A DNA stretch of 64,000 nucleotides from Berberis thunbergii (Eukaryota > Streptophyta > Magnoliopsida > Ranunculales > Berberidaceae): assembly GCA_003290165.1 (NCBI GenBank), contig QNQO01000226.1:868001-932000 (forward strand), given 5' to 3'. The notes below the pieces were generated by a model. It saw only the letters and a program-made list of their open reading frames with translations, was not told where the DNA came from and made no database searches. Shown piece after piece: positions 35,075-49,290 of the stretch (the first letter of the stretch is position 1; each line of letters starts with the position of its first letter). Made by a program: the position numbers and the translations under genes.

Positions 35075-36614
35075 TCAGATTTTACTGCGCCGAAGAGTTT
35101 GATTGATTGGAACCGAGAACTTTGTGTGTGTTCTACTAGTAGAGGAGTCTTTTGCTAGAGAGTGTGTTCTATGCTTGTCACCCCTGTTTTTCCTACTCTC
35201 CTTTTGATCTGTATTCTTTTGTTTAGGTTGGCTATCCTTCTTGAACACATCAGATACCTTAGCAATATGTTTTTTTTCATCGTCCCACAATGCATAGCAT
35301 TCTGCCATGGTGAAGACTTTTGCAAGAGTTTTACCTGGTTTCATGGTCAGCTCGCCAAACAATGGGTGATCTGCGGGCAGACCCTTCCTGAAAGCTGATG
35401 ACGCAATGTTAATCATCACAACCAACTATGCTCGTTTTTTCTGCCTTGAATCTTTTAATGAAGTCTCTGAGCAATTCATTTGACTTCTTCATGTTGAAGA
35501 GATGGTCAACATGTTTTTTGACAGTTCGATAAGATGAATATTCTTTTGTGAAGACAAGGGATAGATCTCCAAAATTGTTGATCGACTGGGGGGTCAAAGT
35601 GTGAAACCAATCTTGGGCTACTCCCTGTAAAGTCATAGCAAATATTTGGCACATAAGCGGATCATCATTTTTGTGCAGAGTCATGACACTTTGAAAATGC
35701 ATCAAGTGTCTCTCAGGATCAGAATCTCCTTTGAAATGGGTAAAAGTTGGTGCAGTAAACCTTGCTGATGGAAGAGTCTCTTCGATGTTATTTGTAAAAG
35801 GTGAAGTGTTCACCAAGGCTACCTCTTTGCGCAGAGTATCATCTGGATTTCTCATAACTTGCAAATTCATCAACTGTTCTTTGACCATTTGTGTCACATC
35901 ATCTGCTCCCAAGGGCTTGTGTGTATCCTGCTGATCAGCCGTATAGTGACTTTGATTATCTGCGGTAGATGACTCCTTATATTCTGAATTTGATTGTGAC
36001 TTACCTGCATGTGAGTGAGGTAAAGTCTCAATAGGATTCACCTAAAGACTTCTCTTGATTTAACGAGCCTCTAAATGTGGGACGTGGGACAAATCAGTGT
36101 AGTGATCTAGACCTGGTCCCCTACGTTGTTCGCATCCATCGGGATCCTGTCTTCTGCGCCGACCACTTATATTGAGTGTAGTCTGCAGTCCTAGCCTTGA
36201 GTGCACAGTTGCTTGGGAGCCCAATCTTGAGAAGACTCTCGTTTGAGGTTCAAACCTAGAATGCACATTTACTCGTGGCCCTAATCTCGAATGAATGCTT
36301 CCAGAGGGATTGCTTCCCTTTGATGGATGACTACTTCCACTTCTATGCGCATGATATGCTGGTAGACGGTGATGTGTCGTCTGCCTTGGTTGTTCGCTCA
36401 CTAATCGTTCAACCACTTGGGTTTGTTCTTCCAATATTTTGGTTAGAATGGCGATCTTACCTGCAAGATTTTCTTGTTGTGTCATTTTCATTTGGCTTGT
36501 GGCAGAAGGTTGTAATTGATGGTTAGCAGGCGATGGCAGACCCACTATCAGTGGATGTCCAACCGGTAACGGCTGAACTCGTGATGACGATGGCAGCCTA
36601 GTACCATGTACCAT
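35075..36614 (-). pseudogene. Tat-type gypsy gag, broken
   Basis: Starts at MVHGTRLPSSSRVQ (ATG 36614). The capsid block at 35430-35900 contains FTHFKGDSDPERHLMHFQSV, LQGVAQDWFHTL and LRDFIKRFKAEK, the retrotransposon gag core. It continues in another frame with AFRKGLPADHPLFGELTMKP (about 35390). A stop near 36058 and a frameshift near 35415 interrupt it. No protease or pol follows, so the element is truncated behind gag. Confidence 0.85.
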
Positions 36615-36768
36615 TATTTTTGTTAGTTTGTTTTCGAGTTCCCACAATTGTATTGAATTGAAAATAAAAGTGTTATGAATGAAATTGAAAATGAATGAAA
36701 GTCTTTTTTTGTGAATTGAAGAGGGCATGCAATGAGTTTGATTCAAACTATCATTGAAAGCACCAATT

Positions 36769-37316
36769 TGTAGATGCAAATTTTCGTCAGGTCATGTGTT
36801 TATTACGCGGAGTAATCTGCATGAGGTAGAATCACGTGCTAATCACACAGAGTAATCTGCACAAGGTAGAAATTAATTCTTGACACCGGTGTGGTGTCTG
36901 CCACTGGGACTCCGATGCCAAAGTTAGAACAATGTCTTCAGAAAAATGTTTATATCTCTATATTTGAAGAGAGAATTTTGAATCAAGAAAGAGTTACCTC
37001 CAGATGGATTTGTGTTTGGCATCTGCTTACAGACGGTTGTAACTCCTCTTAGGTAGTTGTAACTTCCTGTTAGCGGTTGTAACTTCCTTTTTTAAGTCAC
37101 ATCTCCTGCAAAGTTGGGTGCTCAGCTGAGCATGGTGGTCAGCATCGAACACTATTCCGCTGCTGAGAAAGAAATGTTGTGCTGAGTTGCATTGGGCCCA
37201 AACTTGGGCTTTATCTACTTGTAACTTTCATGGGTAATATTCTGCCTTTTAGAGAATATCTCAAATATTTGGGCTTTCTTTTTTTATTGGGCTAAGGATT
37301 ATTTTTGGCTCCTACA
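36769..37316 (-). repeat. 5' LTR of the Tat-type element at 35-37 kb
   Basis: On the minus strand it starts TGTAGGAGCC (37316) and ends CTACA (36769), followed by TTGGTGCTTTCAATG, a common post-LTR sequence in this lineage, and then gag. The 3' part has GCATCGGAGTCCCAGTGGC followed by an ACACCGGTGT palindrome, like the other Tat LTRs here. Confidence 0.75.
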
Positions 37317-37899
37317 AAACCATCAAATTTGCTAAAGAAATAGCAAACAAATAACCATGGATTTTGACCAGATTCATCACAAGGTAAGGGGAAGGGAAAT
37401 TTGAGGAGAAAACAGGAAGCGTTGCAGTGTAGAAAAATAGATGAATCTTCCCTTCTCTCTCTCCTTTAATTCCTTCTCCAAGCCTCTTTTTATACTCCCA
37501 AGCCCATTCATTCTTCGAACAAAACCTAGAATTGTGGCTTTGGGGTCTCTCTTTCGTATTGCAGAAAACTTTGGGAAGCAGAATCTGTTGAGGAATCAGT
37601 AGTTTGTTGTTCTAAACCACTTCTCTTTTCAAGTGAAGACTTTGTGTATCCATGTTGAACGATTTCATGTTTGGGTTTTGGTTTAGTTTAGGTTCTGTTG
37701 AGTAGATATGAGTTGGACCAAAAGTCAGATCTTTTTTATCGTTTTGGTGGTGTTTTTATGGTGGATTCCTTTCACTTTTTGTTTTGCATAGTTATTTGGA
37801 AGAAGTCAAGAGTGGAGAGTGGCCGAGAGTGGAATGAGCCAAAGAGGTGAATAGTGGTTTAGGGTCGAAGGCTTTTCTGTCTTAAAAGCTTATGGGTAT
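37317..37899. other. No recognisable gene
   Basis: Flank of the LTR; pyrimidine-rich stretch near 37440-37480. No family recognised. Confidence 0.4.
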
Positions 37900-38083
37900 T
37901 TTAGTAAAATAACTTATATAAACAGATATCTACGAAATAGATATGGCCAAATCCGTATCCATCTCGAATCCGTGACGGATACCATTTGGATCCCTAAATC
38001 CACTGCGAAATCAATTTAGGCAATCCCAAATCCACCCTAGGCAAGGCTGATATCCAAAAACATCCGCTCCATTACCAACCCTA
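37900..38083. mobile_element. Right end of a hAT-like element
   Basis: Ends ATTACCAACCCTA and, over about 130 bp, resembles the right end of the 25291-26166 element (shared AAATCCGTATCC and TTTGGATC). The left end was not found. Confidence 0.55.
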
Positions 38084-38939
38084 CTTTAGGATACAAATGG
38101 AGATATACGAGGATATATTTTGAACACTGGGTGGAACTACTATCCATAACAAATTCTCCCAAATCTTTAGCAAGAACCATCTGGAGATCAGTCAGATTCA
38201 TACATGGGAAACCCACCAACAAAGCGATGAGATCACTGCGGGGCGCCGAAGGACATTTAGGCACCTCAGACTATGAAGGCCTGGGAGATAAGGAGCATCT
38301 TTGTATGTATGTATATCTGGCTTCATTATATTCGTGGGCTGATCCATCTAAATCCATTACATGAGATGCATGCCTAACTGAAAATGCTTCAAGGGGCCTC
38401 TATTGAATATGGGTGGATTGGTCTGCTAGGCAGGCAGAAGGGAAACTCCTTTGTCAATGAGAAATGGCACCAGATGCACATGACGAGTTAGCTGAGTCCA
38501 GCCTTGTGTTCACTGTTTGAAAATGTAAACGACACAGGCTGTGGTTGCCATGGAATCCAGTAAAGGTGGTATTGCCGGTCTGGGTGAATCCACCATACCT
38601 TAGACATAGGTCAGGCCTCCACTGCAGGTGATTATGCATAGTCAGGGTAACGATTATATCAGTTTGGGCCTGCAGCGACTCAACTCAACAATTTGGAAGC
38701 AGCAAAATTGAATCCCTTAAAGCAGCAACTGATTCACACATCTTAAGCATCCAGATGATGTTTAAGGCTCAGATTGGAGACTTGCCTTGGCCAAAGCTAC
38801 AAGGTTGAAAACACTGCAGATCGAGTAACAAAGAAACTATTGAAAAAGTAAACATTCATGAAGAATTCATTACTATGTTGAACTATTCAATCAGTTCACC
38901 AAAAAGAATCAACTGTGTTCTATCTGGAAATGTGTCATG
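38084..38939. other. Unassigned
   Basis: Short frames only. A minus-strand frame at 38037-38264 weakly resembles plant LINE ORF1 (GFPCMNLTDLQMVLAKDL) but is too short to call. Confidence 0.3.
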
Positions 38940-39330
38940 AATTGAATACACAACTTCTAAGCTAGCATCTCTTTTCAAGTAGGCAGGGGTACCAACATTG
39001 ACTTCTGGCACGATAAATGGATCACTGGACAGCCATTAGTCAACTTCAACATCTCCCTTCATGGTCCCAGCAGCTAGGACCTTGCTCCCATACGAGAGGT
39101 GGAGAGCCGAGATTTTTTATTTTTACTTTTATAGGTAAGACATTCTCATTAAAGCCAACGAGAAAAAAAGAAAAGAAGAAAACTACAAACTAAAAAAAAG
39201 AAATTACAAACTAAGGCTTATATTTCTAAGATGATGTTTGCCGAGTCCCAAAAAAGGATTGAAGTGCTTGTCCAAAGCCTTCTAGACAACAACCCACTGA
39301 ATTTCTTTTGGTCATGGGGAATCACATGCC

Positions 39331-39495
39331 TTGGGGAACCAAGGAGTGGGATTCTCATGTTCATAGGACTTTTATTCTCACCATTAATCACAAAATTAAA
39401 TGGCAGATGTGGATTGATATATCAATTTAGCCTAAAATGTAGGGGTCCCCTCATGAATTTCCATGGCATAGGATTCCATGCAACCAAATACACCC
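39331..39495. mobile_element. Partial Tourist-like MITE
   Basis: Matches the right half of the MITE at 6100-6407, ending GCAACCAAATACACCC. The left terminal repeat is missing. Confidence 0.75.
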
Positions 39496-39860
39496 AAAGT
39501 ATAAGGCTTTGCCAGCTCCACTTCCCATTGGAGAAAGAACTATTGAGTTCCAAGTATTCAGCCAATTGAGAAGAGTATTCGTTGGCTGATGATAACAGTT
39601 GGATTCAAGAGCAGTGGCAGCCTAGATATCTGAGACGAAGGGGCAACACGACAGAACAGGAAATTGAGCCAAGCTTGGATGAGCAAATTCACTGTTGAAG
39701 ACTTTTTATCACTCCACTGCCAATTCACTAACCCCAATTGCTATTCAACTATCACAACACTGTTTGAGCCCTGTTTTCTGGAGAAAAGACTAAATCTCAT
39801 TCTTTGAACTTTGGCCCACAACACTGTTCTAACCATTGAGAACTTGGCAAGGCAAAATAT

Positions 39861-40106
39861 AATCATCCCAAATGGATGTGCCCCTTTTGTAAGCAAGTAA
39901 GTATAATATATAATCTATCCTCCATCTCTTCCTTCACCGCGAGGTCCCCAAGAGGATTTGGGCATCAGTTTATGGCAACAAGGTGAATCTGATCATGCCC
40001 AACAGATGTGCCCTTGTTTTAGTATGAAACTGCCTCCATCTCATCCTTCATTGTGAGAATGTGAGGTCACCAAGAGGATTTGGGCATCAATTTATGGCAA
40101 CTGATG
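39861..40106 (+). repeat. 130-bp tandem duplication in the LINE remnant
   Basis: Two diverged copies share GATGTGCCC, CCAAGAGGATTTGGGCATCA and TTTATGGCAAC, about 130 bp apart. Confidence 0.7.
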
Positions 40107-40350
40107 GATCCCTCAACCATGCAGTGATCTTCACCAATGGCTTAAGCTTTGGAATAGCCGAGAGCTACTGAAGAAATGAAATAGATTGTGATCTCCTTGC
40201 CATTCTTTGGGTTATTTGGAAGGAGTGTGATAATCACATTTTTAGATGTAGGAAAAATGAGGAAGTTGACATGTAAAATGAATGTCAAAATTGTTGTCAT
40301 ACATTGGGCAAAAGCTTGGTACACATAGACGGTTCCCCAACAATTGGGAT

Positions 40351-41301
40351 CAGTGTTGTACGAATCGATACAAATCGCGATTCAAATCACCGATCTAAAT
40401 CGAATCGGCCTTCAAACAATTTAAATCGACCCAAAAATCGGAATTCATTCAAATCGGACTGAATCGCCACCGATTCAGCCATGAAATCGTACATCGCGAT
40501 TGAAGAACAAAACTACGATTTATATGTTTCGCACTAAAAAAAAAAAAAAAACCAATAGAAATCGGGATGAAGCAAACAGGGAATACCAATTGGAAAAAAA
40601 AAAACAGAAACAAACAGGGAAGAAGAAGAAGAAGAACCAACATACCTTCTCAGATCTGGATCTCGCTGCATCAGATCTGCTCCAGAAGAAGAAGAACTAG
40701 AACCTGCTCCGTCACCTCGCTGCATCTCGATTCTCTGCATCTCTCTGCATCTCAACATCTCGACATGTCTCTGTGACAGCATCTCAACTCTCTGCTGCAT
40801 ATGAATCGATTGTGTGTTGAATCAATTTCTGGTTGAATCGATTGTGTAGGGTGAATCGATTGTGTAGGGTGAATCGATTTCATTGTGTAGGTTAATCGAT
40901 TTCGATTTCGTTGTGGGTTTGGCTCATTGGCTGTGGCTGTGTTGTTTGTTGTGTGGTGAAAATGGGAATAAAATTTGGATTTTAGTTATATACAAAGGTC
41001 ATGGTCAGGGACCCCTAATGAATTGTTTGTTAATAAATATCATATTTACACCCTCAAAGTTAATTACAATATAGAGAGAGACCCTTATTTTACAGTAAGT
41101 TTGCTTTTGTTTATAAAGACAAAACCGAGTTCCCCATTAAGTTTTATAAACCGAGTACAAATAATGTAAGTAAAAAAAATGATATATTCCTAAATGAAGG
41201 AAAAAATATATATATATATATATAAATTATAATTAAAAAATCTTACGATTTACGATTAAATCTAAATCTTACACGTTACGATTTACGATTCACTAACACT
41301 G
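40351..41301. mobile_element. hAT-like non-autonomous element, 951 bp
   Basis: Ends CAGTGTTGTACGAATCG and CGATTCACTAACACTG are imperfect inverted repeats flanked by ATTGGGAT (40343-40350) and ATTTGGAT (41302-41309), an 8-bp duplication with one mismatch. The interior repeats GAATCGATTGTGTAGG and has A-rich and (TA)n tracts; no transposase. Confidence 0.75.
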
Positions 41302-41309
41302 ATTTGGAT

Positions 41310-41929
41310 CATAAGTTCCTTAGCAATTAAAGGCGTCTTTGCCACCTTGAAAAAAGGTTGTTTCCACAACTGAATACAAATATAAACAAGAAAAAACCTT
41401 ATGTTGAACCACGCCACACAAAGCTAAAACCTCAAAAGCATCACAACTCCCCCTAATGACTAGAAAAAATGTTTGATCCACCTCACATAGGCACTGACCT
41501 AACAATAAACTATTATGTATTTCCTTATGTAATAATAATAAAAGTAATAATAAACTATCCCACTACCGAAAACTAAAACCTCAAAAGCGCCACGACTCTC
41601 TGATGAGTAGAAAAATGCTTGATCCACATCAAATAGGCACTGCCATCCTAACAATAAACTATTACATATTTCCCTATGTAAAAATAACACTTCAAAAGCT
41701 TTTCCATATCGGACACATATTGGATACTCGTATCATTGGACAATCCATACTTAGATCATCAATCTTTCACATATCTTTCAAAAGTTTCAATTTTTTTACA
41801 ATCACGAGCAAATTATGTCAACTTAGTAGTACATGTGTATATTGATCTACAGGTGAAAGAATATGACTATTAATATAAAACTTACTGTTAAAAAAGTACA
41901 TAAGAATGGATACCTCAAACCTTTTGGCC
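41310..41929. repeat. 149-bp tandem duplication, otherwise no gene
   Basis: The block from about 41422 (CTAAAACCTCAAAAGC) recurs from about 41571, diverged. Both copies include CCTAACAATAAACTATTA. No coding potential recognised. Confidence 0.65.
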
Positions 41930-42290
41930 AGACAATGAATTCATCAAGGCATTCACTTCAACAATCTTTCGTGCAACAAATGCAAGCCATGATTTGATTT
42001 CATCATCTAGTTTAGTCTCGTTGATCAGATCAACAGCAGTATGAAGGAGCGAGTATTTGGTGGAAACCACCAGCTTGTCTGCATAAGACAACTGATACGA
42101 TGAAAAATCAGGTTTGTCCTAATACAAAATAGAAATAAATAAATAATTTGTGGTTAAATTGCACTCTAGGAAGAATACCTTCAGGAGCCTGAAGGGTACT
42201 GAGTGAAGAAAGAAGTAAGGCCAATAGCCCAGATATTCCTTCCATCAAGGCATCAAGCACACTAACAAAGAGGTACTTGTCTGAAGGGCC
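41930..42290 (-). pseudogene. METE: Cobalamin-independent methionine synthase fragment
   Basis: Two pieces on the minus strand separated by an intron-like gap. The first (about 42290-42175) reads PSDKYLFVS, then after a frameshift DGRNIWA, then back to SSLSTLQAPEG. The second (about 42085-41930) reads [20 protein letters not shown], then [14 protein letters not shown] and [16 protein letters not shown] before a stop. These match the middle of MetE, where the normal sequence has VVDGRNIWANDL and [13 protein letters not shown]. Frame loss and the Cys to Tyr change show a pseudogene. It lies about 580 bp downstream of RPS5 in the same orientation. Confidence 0.8.
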
Positions 42291-42869
42291 ACCTTTAATC
42301 AGAACAAGGGTTTATTCAACGAACCAAATCAAACCCTATTGCTGTAACACCCTTCAAAGTAATGAAGGTCGAAGGATAGTGTATATAGTCATCACTGATC
42401 AGTGATTGGTTCTAGAGATTGGTGACTTGAAAACCAGAACAACAATCACCTTGCTCAACCTTAAAGAGATAATGATGCGTTCAAGCAACTTTTAGATAAA
42501 ATTACAGTGTGTTTCAGCAGATCCCTTAATATGCAAAGTCTTAAAGAGGAAAATATCAAAAAATATGAAACATCAACAACATGTCGTAGCCTCTAGAGAC
42601 ATGCAGATTATCTAATATTAAATTTTAACAGAGAAAAAAGGAAAAAAAAACAAATAATACTAGTTATTGTCAAAAAACCATCCAACTAATTCAACAACAA
42701 ATCTTTGTCATGCACACAGGTACTGATAAGACTAGAGATGCCAAATAAACAAACAACACTTGACAAGTTACTCTCTACTGTAAATGTAAAGTAGAGAAAC
42801 AAAAAGCAAGACAAAAAGGAAAACATCTAGCAACCATAACAATTCTGCAGCCCCCAAAATAAATCTTCC
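42291..42869. other. RPS5 3' flank
   Basis: AT-rich spacer between the METE fragment and the RPS5 stop; the RPS5 3' UTR should lie here. No gene. Confidence 0.5.
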
Positions 42870-44284
<1,415 letters not shown>

Positions 44285-44326
44285 GATTGCTCTCTTCTCT
44301 TCTCCTCTCTTCTTCCTCTCCAATCC

Positions 44327-44390
44327 AAAACCCTAAAGATCGCCTCGCCTCTTCACTTATCGTCTGCGTTGCCTCTCTAAAACCCTAAAT
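44327..44390 (-). promoter_or_regulatory. Telo boxes upstream of RPS5
   Basis: AAACCCTAAA occurs twice (about 44328-44337 and 44381-44390). Telo boxes near the transcription start are typical of plant ribosomal protein genes and are tied to expression in dividing cells. Confidence 0.6.
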
Positions 44391-44779
44391 ACTAAACTTA
44401 AAGCAAGCTCCACGTTAAAATCACCACATTGCCCCTCGTTTTACTTGATAATTGAAGTTTGCTTGTTTCACCCGCAGTATTATTCTTGTACACCCACATA
44501 AAGCAAAGCTCCACATGATCACATTGCCCCTTCTTTTACTTGACCTGACTAGCATATACATGCGAGTGCATTCTACCAAAAATATTAGGGAACCAGGTTT
44601 TTGCAATCAGGTCTGCAACTAAGGTAACATGGTGTAATCTTAGAAAATGATGAAATTCTTAAAATGTTTACACATATTTCGACATTATAAAAGCCTCATC
44701 TAATCATGCCACATCATCCTAGTTACAAAAACCTTGTTCCCTAGCAAAGTTTTTGCTTGTATAATTAGTTAGTACTAGA
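44391..44779. other. Intergenic
   Basis: RPS5 upstream region and the flank of the LINE 3' end. Nothing recognised. Confidence 0.45.
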
Positions 44780-45348
44780 AATTAAACTAAGGCTCCGCTT
44801 GGTATACGATAAAAGAATGCACGTGCAAAAATTTTATGGCAATTATTAGGTGCTTTATTGACTTTACGGAAAATGGTTAGAGAGAACCAGAGTGTCCCAA
44901 CAAGAATCTGGTTTTCCATTGGCGTGATTGAATTAGCAAAAGTGTTGCATCTGATGCAAAACATTCTGCCATAGTGTTGTCCAAAACTTTCCCTGAGATT
45001 GCTGAGGTTATTTTAGTTAGAACTCTACCATCATCTTCCACGGCTAAAACCCCTACAACTCCTTTCTGTGAAGAGGTAAAAAAACTTGCATCATAAGTAA
45101 CAATAATCATTACCTGGTTAAGACTAGTGGGGCTCGGGAGGAGACAGTTAACAGGGTTATTAAGTCCATGATTTTTTATTGCCTGGATTTGTGCTTGTAT
45201 TATTGCCAGTCTAGGGGAGTGGTTGCCAACAGTAGTTTGACTTTTGAGATATGGGATTTGTGGGAGTGGGATCCTGAGTGTTTTGGTTGAGATGTGGAAC
45301 CTCAAACCATTGCTTTTTTTCCAATTTTCCAAGTGTTGTTGAAAGAGT
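44780..45348 (-). pseudogene. L1-type LINE, 3' part with RNase H
   Basis: The minus-strand frame 45332-44877 contains MIIVTYDASFFTSSQKGVVG, then VLAVEDDGRVLTK and an AECFASDATLLL helix: the RNase H domain at the C-terminus of many plant L1 LINEs, with the first catalytic Asp kept in YDAS. It is the continuation of the LINE at 53190-55265; the Athila element sits exactly between the two parts. Confidence 0.75.
45344..45348 (+). other. Target duplication, left
   Basis: AGAGT, repeated at 53185-53189. Confidence 0.9.
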
Positions 45349-46980
45349 TGATAGGGGCATAATTAGGCTATTTGTAGTACCATATATATATATAGCTATT
45401 ACTTGTTAATTATGTTACTAATTGTTATTTTCATGTTTGTCTAGGTTTTCAATTACAATATTTTAAAATAAAAGCAAATTGGCAATTTAGAAATACTAAT
45501 TGCACAAGAAAATCACATATGCAAGGAAATCACACAAACAAGGAAACCCCGGAAAGAAGAAAATAAGAATAAAAAGGGGACGACACCTGGCTTTGAGAGA
45601 TCATCCATCCACGGCTTCCATCGCCCACCCATCCATAGCCTCCATCCACGGCGTCCACAACCCCTAACCCTCATTACAGCCACAATTCCTTCCTGTTTCA
45701 CTCCCATCACAGCCACACAGACACCGTCTTCATCTCTTTCTCACTTGATCTCTCTTTCTTTGAGTCGATCGCCTCCACCATCATCGATAAACCCTCGTTT
45801 CAGTCCTTCTCTCTCTCACTGTCCCTGATTATCACCACCCATCGCCACCTCGCCAAACCCTAGCCACCGTCTCAGTCCTTCTTTCTTCCCTATTCGTCCC
45901 TTCTCGTTCTCAGCCAAAGCCTTTATCGCCATCCCCCTCACATCCTCTTCTCACTGGAAGAGATACCAAAGAAGCAGAGATCGCGAAAGAAGGGAGATCG
46001 AAGAAGCAGAGATCGGGAGGAAGGGATATCTTCCTTCGCGCTATTCGCACCCTAGCTTCTATTCAGTACCACCACGGATCAGGCTATAGTGTTTTGTTTC
46101 ATCTCTTAACTCTTTTACTTATTTTAGTTTGATTATTAATTATGGATTACTGTTTGAATATAATTAATATGTCTAGCTTAACTCCTCTTAGTTAGGAGTG
46201 GATTCGAAGCCCCGAACATGTGTTTTATAAATTAATTGAATTTAATCTTCCTTGCTATTGGTGATTATCTTTTGCTCAACTGTTTTATAGAGAACTTTTC
46301 TTTGTATGTTTGTTAAGGTGGAAAACTTAGAAAACATGCTAGGATCTAGGGCTAGAGTATAGGAGAGTTTCACCTAATTGTTATAATCATGTATTCACAA
46401 GTAGTAAATACCAAGGAACGTTGGTAAGGTTAAGTAAAAACCTAGGCAAGAACAAAATGTTGATCATACTTGTAATTGTCTAGTCAGTGTTCATATTTTC
46501 CACAAAACTTAAGGATCTTAGATTGTTATTTAACTTGCAATTCCTGTTTAGATAGCATGATAAGAATAGTTTGAAAGCGATGTTTAGTTTAATTCAACGA
46601 ACTTGGGAAAATAATAAGATTAATGCAGTGCGGTCACGGTTAGTCTTGAGCATTGTCTCTCACGAGTTAGCAAGTGATTATTGAAAATTGATTTATAAGC
46701 ATATGTTTGGTGTGTGAAGATGAACCCTTAGCTAATTTCTCACATTTGCCATCCCTTTAGTTTTATTGTCTTTACAGTAATTTTCGTAGTTATATTCATA
46801 GTTTAATTTAGAAAATCCAATCCCTTTTTATTTAATTAAATAGGTAGTTAGTTGTTGTTTAGTTATTATTAGTGTTAATTGATAACCCCTCTAATCCCCG
46901 GTCTAGAACGATCCCTACTTATTCTATACTACAATTACAAAGTAGGGTATTAAGTTGTGTGCTACTAAAATAGCGCATCA
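45349..46980 (+). repeat. 5' LTR, 1632 bp
   Basis: Contains a C/T-rich block (45700-45960) and AT-rich 3' half. About 73 bp longer than the 3' LTR because of several small indels. Confidence 0.95.
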
Positions 46981-46985
46981 ATTTT

Positions 46986-47003
46986 TGGCGCCGTTGCCGG
47001 GGA
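46986..47003 (+). other. Primer binding site (tRNA-Asp)
   Basis: TGGCGCCGTTGCCGGGGA is complementary to the 3' end of plant tRNA-Asp(GTC), starting 5 bp after the LTR. Confidence 0.85.
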
Positions 47004-47096
47004 TTAGAAAAGTTGTTGATTACTTAATTAGTTTTTATTTATTTATTTATTTATATTGATTTTTTTTCTTTCTTTCTTTATCTCAAGTACCAGTTC

Positions 47097-48110
47097 ATGC
47101 ACAATAGAAGATCTAGCGAAAACTTAGTAGAATACGATTTCGAGTCTGAGGAAACATTTAGAAGACGAAGGAGAAAAACAAAAAAGCCCCAAACATCTAG
47201 CTCTGAATTTGAAGGGTTTGACATGGGAAATAATAGATCTATTAAAGAACTTTTGGCATCCACCTTGGACAATGCTGCACCCTTGTGTATTCAGTATCCA
47301 TTAGCCGTGCAGGGCAAGATTGAGTCATTCGAGTTGAAATTCAGCCTACTTCATCATATTCCGAAGTATCATGGTCTTTCTATGGAGGATCCAAATAAAC
47401 ATTTAAAGGAATTTGAAGTTGTATGCTCCAGTATGACGCCAATAAATGTGGATGAAAACATCCTAAAGTTGAGAGCGTTCCCCTTTTCTTTGGCTGATAG
47501 GGCTAAGGATTGGCTCTATGAACTACCTTCCAGAACAATATATTCTTGGGAGAGCATGAAGAAGGTGTTTCTAGATAAATTCTTCCCAACTTCCAAAATT
47601 ATCTTGTTGAGGAAGAAAATCAGTGGCATACAGCAAGGTCCAAGAGAATCATATCCGGCTTACTATGAGCGCTTCAAAACTCTCATATCATCATGCTCGC
47701 AACATCAGATGAAGGAGGAGCTCCTAATTCAATAATTTTATGAGGGATTGCTTCCTCTTGAGCGACATATGTTAGATGCAGCGGCAGGAGGAGCTTTGGT
47801 TGATACAACTCCAATAGCAGCAAAGACTTTGATTGCAAACCGAGCTTTAAATGCCCAACGGTATGAAGGAATTGGAAAGCCGTCACGCCAAGTCAATGAG
47901 GTAAGTACTAATTCTAGTTTGGAAGCTCAAATGGCTAATCTTACCTCACTTGTGACTCAAGCTCTGGGGAAGCCAAATGTGCTAGAAGTTGCACAAGTTT
48001 GTGACGTGTGTACCAAGTCAGGATATCCATTTGATCAATGTCTTCAACTGATTGAGAATGGCTTGGGAGAATGTCAATGCAGTAGGTTTTCAAGGGCAAA
48101 ATCACTATAG
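47097..48110 (+). pseudogene. Athila gag
   Basis: Starts MHNRRSSENLVEYDF. The capsid domain has CIQYPLAV, LLHHIPKYHGLSMEDPNKHL, KLRAFPFSLADRAKDWLYEL, WESMKKVFLDKFFPTSK and YYERFKTLISSCSQHQ. An in-frame TAA (47733) replaces one codon before FYEGLLPLERHMLDAAAGGA. Another frame loss follows near 48070 in the region that would lead into the nucleocapsid. One stop interrupts an otherwise well-preserved gag. Confidence 0.9.
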
Positions 48111-48660
48111 GAATAATCCTTATTCGAACACCTATAATGAAGGTTGGAGAAATCACCCCAGTTTTAGATGGAGAAATTACGAACAACCTCAACAATAAAC
48201 TTCGAATCGGCCACCCCCTGGTTTCTTTCAAGGACCACCTGAACCACTTCAGCACAATTCAGGTATGCCGCTTAATTATGATGAGATTCTGAAATCATTA
48301 ACTATTTCTCAACAGAATCAAGCAAAAGATATAGCAGATTTAAAGCTACAGATGGGACAAATAGCTGAGTTTATTGGACAAATTCGCGAGTAAGGAAAAC
48401 TTCCTAGTTCTACCACTCCAAATCCGAAGGGCGGGTTTGAAACTACAAAAACAATTATATTGAGGAATGGTAGGCAAATTAAGAATGAGCCAATAGTTCC
48501 TAAACATAGTCGAAATAGGGAAACTGAGTTACATAAGGATTCTCCAGCCATCATTGAAACACCAGAACTCCAAGGTAAGAAGGTGAGCATTCCAAATTCA
48601 GTTTTTGCTAATCTTGTTCCACTTTTTGTGTCTTTTCCAGGTAGGTTTGTCAAATCTGGG
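48111..48660 (+). pseudogene. gag-protease linker
   Basis: Pieces such as WRNHPSFRWRNYEQPQ, RPPPGFFQGPPEP and LRNGRQIKNEP are the usual spacer between Athila gag and protease. Stops at about 48198 and 48391. Confidence 0.7.
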
Positions 48661-48684
48661 AAAAATGAATAGGATAAGGAAATT

Positions 48685-49290
48685 TTGGAAACCTTCCGAA
48701 AAGTCCAAGTCAATATTCCGCTTCTTGATGCTATTAAGCAAGTGCCTAAGTATGCAAAAATTTTGAAGGTGTTTTGCACAACAAAGAGACGTATTCGAGA
48801 CGGAGAGGTAGTTAAGGTAAGTGAGAATGTCTCCACAGTTCTTCAAAGGAAATTGCCTCCGAAGTGTAAGGATCCAGGTAGTTTCACTATCCCTTGTGTT
48901 ATTGGTAATACTAAAATTGAAAATGAAATGTTAGACTTAGGTGCTTCATTTAATGTTATGCCGTATTCTATTTATCGATCTATGAATCTCGGAAAGTTAA
49001 AAAATGATGGTGTTATTATTCAATTGGCTGACCGTTCTAATGCATATCCTCAAGGTTTGTTGGAAGATGTGTTGGTGCAGGTTAACCATTTGATTTTCCC
49101 AGCAGATTTTTATGTGCTTGAGATGGAAGATTCGGAATTTTCAGCACCTTTGCCTCTTCTTTTAGGGCGCCCCTTCATGAAAACTGCGAAGACAAATATT
49201 GATGTACATGCGGGGAAACTGACCATGGAATTTGATGGTGATGTGATTGGCTTCAACATTTTTGAAGCCACGAGATATCCTATTAAAAAT
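48685..49290 (+). pseudogene. Athila aspartic protease
   Basis: The frame 48685-49698 carries IPCVIGNTKIENEMLDLGAS, FNVMPYSIYRSMNLG, then PLPLLLGRPFMKTAKTNIDV. The active-site triad is D-L-G, common in Athila proteases, rather than D-S/T-G. The flap and second loop LLLGRPF are present. The same frame then runs straight into integrase C-terminal sequence. Confidence 0.85.

Larger units (their letters stand above)
38940..40330 (+). pseudogene. Degraded LINE, post-RT region
   Basis: Plus-strand pieces follow the typical order after a plant LINE reverse transcriptase: VGRGTNIDFWHDKWITGQPL (about 38980), zf-RVT-like pieces ending VPKRIWAS (about 39940 and 40060), and LLAILWVIWKECDNHIFRCR (about 40190). 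Several frames are used and stops are frequent. A MITE fragment at 39331-39495 is nested in it, and the zf-RVT part is tandemly duplicated. Confidence 0.6.

Noticed and set aside
41209..41224. (TA)n tract as a regulatory site
   Set aside because: Simple repeat inside the hAT-like element.
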